Below, in pieces: positions 18,619 to 28,402 of a stretch of DNA of 64,000 nt; the stretch's first letter is position 1; the number at the start of each line of letters is the position of its first letter. Below the pieces are notes generated by a model, which searched no databases, was not told the origin of the DNA, and saw only the letters and a program-made list of their open reading frames with translations. Origin of the DNA: Eretmocerus hayati (lineage: Eukaryota; Arthropoda; Insecta; Hymenoptera; Aphelinidae); assembly GCA_029851415.1 (NCBI GenBank), contig CM056741.1:83218282-83282281 (forward strand). Reading direction: 5' to 3'. Position numbers and translations under genes: made by a program.

Positions 18619-21593
18619 TTAAAAGCGGGATTTATCAACCTTAACTCCCTGACAGATAAGATTGAGCATCTACGCTTGCTCGTCGCTAACGATCCCTCCT
18701 ATCATCTATTTGGGGTGGCCGAGTCGAAGCTAGATGAGTATGTGGATGACAGTCTCGTTCAAATTCCAGGTTTTTCGTTGTTGCGACAAGATCGCAATAG
18801 AGAAGGTGGAGGAGTTGCCTTGTATGTGCGCAATGACTTCAAAATTGAGAAGTTGGTTTCGTCGAATACATTTGGGCCGGGGAAACCTGGCGTGCCCGAA
18901 TTCCTTTTTTGTAGCGTGCAGCAAGGCAGCTCACCCCCAATATTAGTCGCGGTAATTATAAATTTTTCCTTCTGCATGGCAATTTTAGGGGGTCTATAAG
19001 ACCCCCTAAAATTGCCATGCAGAAGGATGATGGGCTGTTTGGCTCGTTACGCCGGCTGTGTGGTGATTACAGTCACAAAATCATTATGCATGATCTGAAC
19101 GCTGACTTGTTGGATACTGCTCATCCCGACACCAAGACACTGACTGCACTGACAGAAGAACTAGCCTTGCAGATAGTGCAGCATGGCCCGACTCATCAAC
19201 ACAACCCCAATGTATCTCATACATGGATTGATCACATCTACGTAGATGACAACGACACCATTACTGACTTTCACAACAGACACCTGCCCAGTTTCGGTGG
19301 GCACTCGGTCATTGACGTCACCATCAACGTCTTCACCCCTACTCCGCCAAAAAATTCCTTCAAATATAGGGATTTTCGTAACATCACCCCGGAGATATTG
19401 AATGACCGTCTGCTCCGCTGTGACTGGACAGCTCTTGAAAATGCCGAAACCAGTTCGGAAGACGCAATTCAATGCTTGAATGTAAATTTAATGATCGTTT
19501 TAGATGAATTAGCACCGGAAAAAACTATAAACCCGCGTAAAAATGATGCTCCTTGGATTGGTCCTGAGCTGAGGGTGCTCATGAAGAAGCGAGACGCGAC
19601 GCGCAGGCGTTGGGAGCGTATGCAACGCAACCAGAGCAAGTGTCCTGAGCTTCAAAATGAGTACTTTCGGCTTAGCGAAGAGGTCGATCTGCGTATTGAG
19701 CAAGAGCGTAATTCCTTCCTTCAAAACCATCTTTCAGACGCTCTTGATCAGAACAAGAATATTTGGAAGGAGATGCGCAATCTCGGCCTCTTGCCCAAGA
19801 GCAAAGAGGAAGAACTTCACGGTTTCACACCGGATGAGTTGAACGCTCACTTTGCGGGGGTCTCTGTTTCGCCTCACGAAAATATCAATGAAGCAATGGA
19901 CGATATTAACTCTGCACCGGAGGAGGGGTTTAAATTTAAGCCCACAAATTTCAATGATGTAGTCCTTGCTATTAAACATTTCTCCTCGCAGGCCCGCGGG
20001 GTGGATGGGATCCCTCAGAGTGTGATCGCGAAGGCTCTTCCGGCAATTGGTGATCTTATTGTACATATATTCGATTCCTCTTTCGCTCATAGCGGTTTTC
20101 CCGAGGCTTGGAAGCAAGCGCAGCTGATTGCATTGAAGAAGACTGCAGCTCCATCAGCGGTCTCGGACTTTCGTCCCATAGCGCTGCTGTGCTTCCTTTC
20201 CAAGGTTCTGGAAAAAATTGCACATGACCAAATCACGGAGTATTTAAAAGTAGAGAAATTTCTTGATCGCTTCCAGACTGGTTTCAGGCAATACCATAGC
20301 ACCCAGACAGCTTTACTAAAGTTGACGGAAGACATCAGAGTAGGCATTGATAGGAAGAAGATCACCTTACTCCTACTATTCGACTTTAGCAAAGCTTTCG
20401 ACACAATAACACCGTCAAAGCTGTTGAGGAAGCTCCGAAACCTTGGATTTTCAAGATCGGCACTCCTGTGGATGAAATCATACTTACAAGGCCGCACCCA
20501 AATAGTCACTTCAAAATCTGGTAGTTCTGATTGGCTTGAAACCAATCTGGGTGTTCCACAGGGATCCGTTCTCGGGCCTTTACTCTTCAGCTTATATGTT
20601 AATGACTTACCTGGTTTGCTAGACGGAAAGTCGGTATATCATCTATTCTATGCGGATGATCTTCAAATTTATCTCCAAGTCGAGAAAACTAAGATCAAGG
20701 AAGGCATCACTCGGCTGGGAGAAGTAGGACGACTAAATGCTGAATGGGCCAGAAATTCCGGCCTGCGTCTCAACGCTGGCAAGACCAAGGCAATCCTCTT
20801 CAGCTCTGAGAGGAACATCAAAGATCTGAAAAGAATGGACTTGCCAGGGGTTGAGATACAGGAAGGAAAATTCATTCCGTTCAGCGATACAGTCGTGAGT
20901 CTTGGTGTTACACTTGATAGTGAACTGACGTGGAAGCCGCACATCGACCAAGTAACTAAGAAAGTGAACAGAGCCCTTTACGGATTGCGGTTTTTTAGGG
21001 CGTGTATCACCAGACCTCTCCGAATTCGCCTAGTCGAGTCATTAGTTCAACCGCATTTAGATTATTGCACAGTCGTGTACCTCGACGCCACGGACGAACA
21101 GTGGCAACGGATACAACGACTGAGCAATTCATGTGTGAGGTACATTTTTGATCTTAGGAGAGACGAGCACATCACCCCGTTTAGGGAGCGTTTAGGTTGG
21201 TTGCGTACTGATTCGCGGAGAATGTACTTCGCAGCTCTGTTAATGCATAAGAACATGCATTCAGGAGAGCCTGGCTACCTAGCTGCGATGTTCACCAGGT
21301 ACCAATCTGAACGCCCCGCACGTGGTAATGCAGAAGAGCGGGTACTCAAAGTTCCCAATATGAGACTTGAATATGGAAGGAGATCTTTCCAGGTTCAATG
21401 TGCTCATTTTTGGAACTTCCTCCCTCCGGGCTTTCGGCAGCTGGGGAAAACACCCTTGTTCAAAGAGTCCTTGAAAGATTTCCTATTAACAAAGTCTCCT
21501 CAGAGGATTGATCCGGAGAAGCAGCATTACTTTAATCTTTGCTGGGCTAGGGCTTTGTTCCTTTGCTTTCTATCTCTTTTTAATTGTAAGTGA
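18619..21593 (+). pseudogene. LINE-A ORF2 (endonuclease and RT), copy B, split by a hairpin
   Basis: The endonuclease begins AGFINLNSLTDK and has FGVAESKLDEY. A 28-bp perfect inverted duplication (18968-19026) then shifts the frame and puts a stop in the loop region. The second part (19017-21593, 858 codons) carries the rest of the endonuclease (HDLNADLL, with His where copy A has Gly; GGHSVIDV) and a complete RT. RT motifs are DFRPIALLCFL, motif A LLFDFSKAFDTI, motif B GVPQGSVLGPLLF, motif C FYADDLQIYLQV and thumb VTLDSELTWKPHI, with the C-terminal region ending near FLCFLSLFNCK. All RT catalytic Asp residues are present, so only the endonuclease is broken. No AUG is obvious at the ORF2 start. 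Confidence 0.88.
18968..19026. repeat. perfect inverted duplication (28-bp arms, 3-bp loop)
   Basis: Arms 18968-18995 and 18999-19026 are exact reverse complements with loop ATA. The right arm is native sequence (compare copy A at about 3080-3107). The left arm plus a few bases is extra and is the cause of the endonuclease frame break. Confidence 0.95.
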
Positions 21594-21760
21594 CCTTCTG
21601 TCACCAGACTGAAGAAAAACTGTGATATTTCCGTGAACCCTATGCCCTTTATCTCATTTTCTTTCAAGTGAAATCGTAAAGTGTATGACTAGTCACAATT
21701 TGTGATATATCTATCCTTGACCAAATTATTTCTTAATATGATTTTATCGGAATATTTATG

Positions 21761-21804
<44 letters not shown>

Positions 21805-21878
21805 CACATATGAAAATATGTAGGTGTATTTTCTCGTATGACGAATAAAGGATATCTATCTATCTCTCTATCTATCTA

Positions 21879-21884
<6 letters not shown>
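21594..21884 (+). other. LINE-A copy B 3' UTR and tail
   Basis: It matches the copy A 3' UTR, with (AT)n at about 21768-21802, AATAAA at 21844-21849 and (TATC)n to about 21884. Confidence 0.8.

Positions 21885-21930
<46 letters not shown>
21885..21930. repeat. (TC)n microsatellite
   Basis: About 22 TC units between the tail of LINE-A copy B and the minus-strand R1-like copy c 3' end (tttttttaaggtggtt). Confidence 0.95.
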
Positions 21931-21932
<2 letters not shown>

Positions 21933-22955
21933 TTTTTTAAGGTGGTTAGAGGGCAAAATCTGCCTCAGGATCCCTCGGATCCGTCCCCAGACACCGGACT
22001 GGTTCAGCTTACGCGGACTACGCATAGCCCATGCAGGCCATACCAGGCGGGACACGGGTTTGGGTGGGGCCCACCGAGAGGTGGGCCCGGCCGTGTAATA
22101 TCCCTCTCCCCTCGATGTCCGATACCTAGGGCATCGGGCAATCAAGAAGGAGATCCACCTGCATCTACCATCTCATCCCGGAACCACGTGAGCATTACTT
22201 CAGGATTAGCGGCATGTCTCGCGCTCGATTGCGAGCGTTCCTCTTCTCCATCTTCTCTCTTCGGCCACTTGTCGGCATCTTCTATCTTCATTCTTCATTG
22301 TTCCCTCTCTTTCTTCTTTCTTCTTTCTTCCCTCTTCAGTGCATCAGATTCCTCCTGGAATCATTTGGGCCTCTTCTGTTTCAATCGGCAGAGTCACTGT
22401 AATTCGCCTGCTCCGAGGCGCCTTACTTCCCTCTCTTTCTCCTCTTTGCGGGTCATCACCAGCTTGATGTATCCGGTGAGTCTATCCCATGTCTCCTGGT
22501 TGCGGAGCAAGTACGGGACGAGATTCTCAGGTGTTAGTTGAGCACCCAGTCATTCATCCAGCTCGGCGCGCTCTCTCCGGGTGTCGCTGCACTTGAGCAG
22601 GGCATGTTCGGCGTCATCCCATTCGTCCCCGCATGACTGACATGCTGGGGTCGTCCTCTTCTTGAACCTGGTTAGATAGGAACCGAAGCAACCATGATCG
22701 CTCAGTGCCTGCGTCGTCCAGTAGTCCATCTCTCCGTGGGTGCGTTCCGCCCACTTAGCCACGTCACGGATCAGCCGGTGCGTCCATCTGCCGTTTACAA
22801 ATGGCGAATCCCACTCAGTTTGCCAATGCTCAAGGGAGGTTTCCTTCTCGTTGTCGCGGATGATCTCCTTCATCGTCGGAGTGAGTACTCGTTCGGCTCC
22901 GATCACTTTCTGGCGGTCCCAGATCCTCACTCGCTCCGCGACGAGCAAGTGGATG
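21931..22955 (-). mobile_element. R1-like LINE copy c, 5'-truncated
   Basis: On the minus strand it holds the end of ORF2, then the subfamily-I 3' UTR (hairpin at 22067-22088) and ACCACCTTAAAAAAAG joined to GA repeats. It is truncated at the 5' end inside the RT thumb at about 22955, where GAGAGA and the poly(A) of another R1-like copy abut it. Confidence 0.85.
22394..22948 (-). pseudogene. R1-like ORF2 C-terminus, copy c
   Basis: It starts HLLVAERVRIWDRQKVIG and contains the CQSCGDEWDDAEHALLKC knuckle. An in-frame TGA near 22548 replaces the Trp of the conserved DEWLGAQL block; reading past it continues open to the native stop at 22394. It is a fragment without catalytic domains. Confidence 0.82.
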
Positions 22956-23167
22956 GTCTCTCTCTTTTTTTTTTTTTTTTTTTAAGGTGGTTGTAGGGCA
23001 AATACGCTGCGACGTACGAAGGAGAGGCACCGGTCAGCCAAACACGGCTGGCCAGCACCTCCCCAACAGTCCCGGGCTGGAATCCGCATCGATACGGCCA
23101 TCCGAACCGGGTAAACCCTCTCTTCCTTCTCCGTTGGCGCCGGCCATTGGACAAGGGAGAGATCCAC

Positions 23168-23169
<2 letters not shown>
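22956..23169 (-). mobile_element. R1-like 3' UTR fragment, subfamily II
   Basis: Minus-strand copy holding only the distal 3' UTR (tggtggatctctccc... to ...ccctacaaccacctta) with a poly(A) of about 20 (T-run at 22965-22983). It is flanked by GA on both sides in its sense orientation. It matches 36600-36810 and 38850-39035. Confidence 0.78.

Positions 23170-23209
<40 letters not shown>
23170..23209. repeat. (TC)n microsatellite
   Basis: About 20 TC units between the R1-like fragment (minus) and the start of LINE-E (plus). Confidence 0.95.
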
Positions 23210-23211
<2 letters not shown>

Positions 23212-24091
23212 GCGGTAAGTTGCCCGAGTACACGCTTCTGCACTGCTCCGCATTTGATCGTACTAAAACAAATTTATTCGCACTCTGTGAAGGAGTTGCA
23301 CTGTTTCCAGGTATTTCCAGCTTCCTCTGGCTCTATGCGCTTGTGTGCAGTTACAGCAGGCTCCGAAATTCGAGCCAGGGAGCGGAAATATCTGTTGACC
23401 AAATTGAGGTTATGTTCCTGTTGGGTCTACATATGAGAGCTTGCTGGCCCACTAATGTGCAATAGATGAAAGTGCTGGTGTAGATCAACTGACGTGCCGT
23501 TGAAAGTGAACAATCGACCTGAGTGGCTGAATACCAGGATGCCTGTACTATAGCGGCGATTCTGGCACCAGGAAGTCCTGCTGTTTGTTCAGATGTTGTG
23601 GTGCAAAAGCATAAGTGCTAGGCTCCTACAAGTGCCGTATTCAAAAGTTATCATCATCCGATCATAAGTCGTCGATTCTACGTGAGTGCGTCGGCAGAGA
23701 GTAGACCTGTAGTATGTGTATATCGTAAGTCATATTCTTATTCTAGTGTGCGGAATGTATAGTTATTGTTATAGAGACAAAGTTTATTTATGCCATGTGC
23801 ATCTGTGTCTGTCTGTGTATGGGTGCGTGTATGACTCGATGCTAGAGCCATCTTTGTCTTGAATTTATAACTAGGTTGTCATTAAACTGATGATAACGTC
23901 ACGGGCTATACCGTGTCGATAATCGAAGTATAGTAACGCTTATTGACCAACAGATCGCAGCATAAGTACCGATGATTAGTTGTGGTCGTGAATTATGTGT
24001 TCATCAGCTGTATGAGAGCGACTGATCTCGCATACCAAAAAATTGAGTTGTTCTGTGTGTGCTTTCATGCTCTGTTTAATGTTACTCTATC
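23210..24091 (+). other. LINE-E 5' leader
   Basis: An 880-bp segment without a convincing coding frame. It opens with a perfect consensus 5' splice-donor-like sequence (GGTAAGT at 23213-23219). The TC tract plus start resembles the ends of H2, H3, H4 and H5. It presumably contains the element's internal promoter (inference). Confidence 0.6.
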
Positions 24092-25174
24092 CATGAGTCC
24101 GAAACGTTGCAAGAAGTGTGGTCGCAAAATTGTCTCCAAGTTTGTATCCTGTCACGATTGTGAGAGCCGGTTCATCCCGGCTGTCTACGAGCATACTTAT
24201 CGAACAAACCAGCTGAGTTCTGTTGTGTGCGATCCTTTAAAGACACTCTCCGGCGTAGTGAAACGTCGCGAGCAAGCGCTCCTGCCTCTAAGCAAACCCG
24301 TGTGGATTCTAGAGACAGCGCATTTAATAAATCAAGGAATATTAGCAACATCTCAAGCCCCAATAACAGCGTAGATTCGAATGACACAGAGCTGTTACAG
24401 GCGTCATCTCAAATAGCAACATCTGACATGGCGAATTTACCGGAAAATTTTGAGTCATTTACTGTAACCCAACAATTTGCTACGCTTTTCAGCGCTATAA
24501 ATTCCAATTCAGCCCATCTTGATCAACATTTCAATGATCTCACTGGTAAAGTCATTGAATTTACCACTACTCTGGGTGAGCATAATAAACGTCTGAATGA
24601 GTTAGAGGATGAGAATGCCTTTCTACGCAGTGAGATTGAACAGCTCAAGGACTTGCACACTAGAGGAGCGCGTAGCGCTGAGATGGAAGTTGTCGGTATA
24701 CCTCGATCTTGTGATATGCCACTAAATGTCTTAACTCGGGCTATCTTTAAGAAGCTGAAAATTGAAAATCTATACAATGATGTACTTGAATTCCACGAAT
24801 TCAAGCCAAAAAATGAGAATCTGCCTGCAAATCAGTCTCAAGCTCCAAATCGAGATTATACCTATTCTTTCATTATCAAATTCAAGTCAATTGAGCTTCG
24901 CGATCATGTGATGAGAATGAAGCGTGAATTTGGAGAGTCAACGTATGGAGATTTTGTTAAGGATTGCAGTGAAGAGGAGTCTAAAAAACGGGTGAACCTT
25001 TTGAAATTGCTTCCTCAGGTGATCCACAATTTGCGTATACTCGCCAAAGAGCGTTCTCAGCAATCCAATTACAAGTATGTGTGGACCCGTGATGGGAATC
25101 TGTATGTTCGCAAAGAGGATGGAAGTGAGAGAATCGCCATTGTTACTGAGAATGATTTAGATAAAATCTCATGA
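24092..25174 (+). pseudogene. LINE-E ORF1 protein with N-terminal zinc finger, one frameshift
   Basis: The ATG at 24092 starts MSPKRCKKCGRKIVSKF, a Cys-rich N-terminus (CKKC, CHDC, then His and Cys) resembling the PHD-like finger of the H4 ORF1. A frameshift near 24226 carries the reading into the frame of 24227-25174. That frame has a Ser-rich linker, MANLPENFESFTVTQQFATL (start-like block matching H1, H2 and H5), a coiled coil (LNELEDENAFLRSEIEQL), the VVGIPRSCDMPLNVL block, KFKSIELRDHVMRMKREFGE, and the YKYVWTRDGNLYVRKEDG module. By family it is an RNA-binding coat protein. If translation starts at the internal ATG (24429), a 248-codon protein without the finger remains intact. Confidence 0.75.
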
Positions 25175-25344
25175 CTACCCTCTCACTTGCCTGTTAACAC
25201 TGCAAAATCAGTTCGCATGTCGCTTCGAGTGGCACAAGTTGATGTAAATTCACTAAAAGAGCATATATATGATATATCTGCACCTCTCAATGATCTCAAT
25301 CTCGATGTGCTAGCAATATCGGAAACGTGGTTAACACCAAATCA

Positions 25345-25348
25345 CGTG
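25345..25348. other. target site duplication CGTG, left
   Basis: CGTG here and at 26861-26864 flank the palindrome. Removing the element and one copy leaves the endonuclease frame continuous, which supports a 4-bp duplication. Confidence 0.75.
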
Positions 25349-26860
25349 CACGGTGTCCTTGAACCAACTTTAAATGAGTCGGAAGACCACCTCGCCAAAT
25401 ATTTTCTTAAATGGTTGTTCAGGGCTCAAATAACATCTTCCAACTGTTTTTAAAATCGCCTACGTTAGAATTTTCAAATAAATCAACTTTTATGATTTTT
25501 TTCTGAAAAAATCGCCAAAAATGACTTTGACGCGCTTTGGTGATGTTGAACGCTCAGTTATATGCTTCAAATTTCACAAAAATTTCGTTAGAAAGTGCGG
25601 ATGGTTGATGACACTCTATCCCAAAAGATTCGCAATGTAATGCGTAGAGGAAGGGATAGGCTTCGTGAGCTGTGACTAATGCTTGGGTAGAGAGTCAGAT
25701 GGCGAATATAGAAAGGTCCACCTATCTATATTGGGAAATTTGTCGTCTGCCCACGGCTCTGTCTTCTTCTTACTCACATTGGTCCTAGTCATATGTACAC
25801 AATGCCTTGGACTCTCGGCAAGGTCCTCATCGCGCAACAAGAGCTCTCAATCCGGTTCTGGAGAGCTTGCAGGTATGTCATAACTGCTCCACATCTCGCA
25901 TTTGAGTGGAGGGGGTAGCTCTATCGTAGTTCTAAGATGCCACGTGTTTGCTTTCATGCAGAGAATCGACTCAAATTTTGGGTATTGTGCATGAAAAAAG
26001 AGATGGGAGTGCAGAAGCTGAAAAGAGACATGGAAGACTGCTCCAAAAATGTTCAGCGATTGACGGTCAGATTGATAGATTGCCCTATCTGACTCACCTA
26101 TGTCTGGCATATAGATGAAGGTACTTTATCATCCTGCACGTCAATCGCTGAATATTTTTGGAGCGGTCTTCCATGTCTCTTTTCAGCTTCTGCACTCCCA
26201 TCTCCTTCTTCGTGCACAATACCCAAAATTTGAGTCGATTCTCTTCATGAAAGCAAACACGTGGCATCTTAGAACTACGATAGAGCTACCCTCTCCACTC
26301 AAATGCGAGATGTGGATCAGGTATGACATACCTGCAAGCTCTCCAGAACCGGAGTGAGAGCTTTTGTTGCGCGATGAGGACCTTGCCGAGAGTCCAAGGC
26401 ATTGTGTACATATTATTAAGACCAATGTGAGTAAGAAGAAGACAGAGCCGTGAGCAGACGACAAATTTCCCAATATAGATAGGTGGTATATACCTTTCTA
26501 TATTCGCCATCTGACTCTCTACCCAAGCATTAGTCACAGCTCACGAAGCCTGTCCCTTCCTCTACGCATTACATCGCGAATCTTTTGGGATAGAGTGTCA
26601 TGAACCATCTGCACTTTCTAACAAAATTTTTGTGAAATTTGAAGCATATAACTAAGCGTTCATCATTACCAAAGCGCGTCAGAGTCGTTTTTTGACAATT
26701 TTTTCAAAAAAAATCATAAAAGTTGATTTATTTGAAAATTCTAACGTAGGCGATTTCAAAAACAGTTGGAAGATGTTATTTGAGCCCTGAACAACCATTT
26801 AAGAAAATATTTGGCGAGGTGGTCTTCCGACTCATTTAAAGTTGGTTCAAGGACACCGTG
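25349..26860. mobile_element. PAL1: 1.5-kb palindromic DNA element
   Basis: The arms 25349-26065 (717 bp) and 26139-26860 (722 bp) are near-perfect reverse complements around a 73-bp loop. The termini are CACGGTGTCCTTGAACCAAC in inverted orientation with a 4-bp CGTG duplication. ORFs of 80-96 codons in the arms match no family I know and mirror each other. The CAC terminus with a 4-bp duplication fits CMC (Chapaev-type) transposons; the CACGGTG heptamer also recalls Transib, but that superfamily makes 5-bp duplications. It is probably non-autonomous. Confidence 0.8.
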
Positions 26861-28227
26861 CGTGGACAGCTTTTTTACTATACCCGGGTACTCGTTTATT
26901 CGAAATGATCGTGGGTTGAAATCTTTGACAGGTAAACGCGAATTCATGCAGGGCTGTGGAGTCGCGTTCTACATTCGGGAAAGTCTGAAGGTCACGGTGC
27001 TGGACTCATCTAAAATCACGCATGTTAATGAGACAGAGTTCATACTGGTCAATGTAAAGACACAAGAGGATCGTAGCGTACTGATCGCATCTATTTATCG
27101 CCGTCCTAAAGGGAATGTGCTCACCCAGTTCTTTGCAGACTTTCAGAAGATAGCTCAATCGTATGCGAATTTCATATTGGCTGGTGATTTGAACTCAGAT
27201 TTATCATCCGATGAGTATTATGCTAACCATCTGCGTGATTTAATCCATGAATATTCAATGTTTTGTGTCCCTTATGGGCCTATGCATCATCGTGAGTGCT
27301 CAGACACCTGGCTCGATGTTATTCTTACAAACTCAGCGGACAAAATTGAAACGTTTTATAAATCCAGTGCACCATTCATAAACGGTCATGATTATCTTCA
27401 TATTGAATATAGATTCCCGTCTACCCGTAAAGATTCAGTTTTGATCACATCGCGGAATTCTCGTCGATTTGATGCAACTGCTTTCACTGGTCGCCTCGAG
27501 TCCGATTTGATGAACTATGATATTCATACTTACGGGGATGTAAATGAGTAATTACGGGGATGTAATTGGATAAGTTTCGAAATGTAACACTCAATCTTCT
27601 TGATGGAATGGCACCTGTATCTACTCGCTTTGTTCGTGAGCATGTGACTCCTTGGATCATTCCTGAATTGAAGGATGAATGTAAGCATCGAGATCAGATT
27701 TATAAGCAAGCAAAACGAACTCAGAGCCGTAGATTATGGACTGAGTATAAGAATCTCCGTAAGCAGCTGAAGTATAAGATCAGAAAAGCGAAGAACGAAT
27801 CTTGTTTGAAATCTCTATCCGAAGCTAGTGGTAAATCAGATTATTGGAATGTTCTGAGAAAAATGGACCTCTCGAAGGATAGCAACAAGTCGCCACTAGA
27901 ATACTTTTCAGCTGAAGAGCTGAATGAGTACTATTCAAATGTTTCTAGCCAATATCCGAATCGCTCTGTGTCCGATCTGCAAGGTATTATTAATAGTGAA
28001 GTAAATTCCGAGTCCCCTTCTTTCTCGTCAGAACCAGTTGATGGCTCCCAAGTATATCAGTCTATGCTCAGTCGCTTGCCTAAGTCCAAAGGACAAAGTT
28101 ATGATGGATTATCTATCAAATTCTTCAAGTCTGTTTTGCCAACACTAGTACCCTATTTCACCAATCTATTCAACGTATCCATTGAAACATGTCAATATCC
28201 GGAGTTATGGAAAAAATCACTTGTTAT

Positions 28228-28402
28228 AATGAAAATTATACCCTCGCTATGTTTCAATATATGATGGGAGGAACGGCCAAATTGCGAGGCATTCCTTATA
28301 GGGGATGTATGTTCCCCAGACAATCAGAGTGACGGAAGCTCTGTCAAGAAATCTCGCTTCGATAAGGAATGCCTCGCAATTCGGCCGTTCCTCCCATCAT
28401 AT
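28228..28402. mobile_element. PAL2: 175-bp insert with 41-bp inverted repeats
   Basis: The arms 28259-28299 and 28362-28402 differ by one base. The insert is flanked by a 15-bp direct repeat (aaaatcacttgttat at 28213-28227 and 28403-28417). The right arm is flush with the repeat, but 31 bp lie outside the left arm. Removing the insert plus one repeat leaves the RT frame open. A 15-bp duplication is longer than usual for DNA transposons and closer to retroposition. Origin unknown. Confidence 0.7.

Larger units (their letters stand above)
17793..21884 (+). mobile_element. LINE-A copy B (CR1/L2-like LINE)
   Basis: It contains the C-terminal two thirds of ORF1, the whole of ORF2 and a 3' UTR with (AT)n, AATAAA at 21844-21849 and a (TATC)n tail. 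It is the best LINE-A copy here: the RT part reads open for 858 codons. It is 5'-truncated within ORF1. The only gross lesion in ORF2 is a perfect inverted duplication in the endonuclease (18968-19026). Confidence 0.88.

Noticed and set aside
25349..26860. Transib assignment from the CACGGTG terminus
   Set aside because: Frame continuity of the interrupted endonuclease supports a 4-bp duplication, while Transib makes 5 bp; left open as CMC/Chapaev-like.
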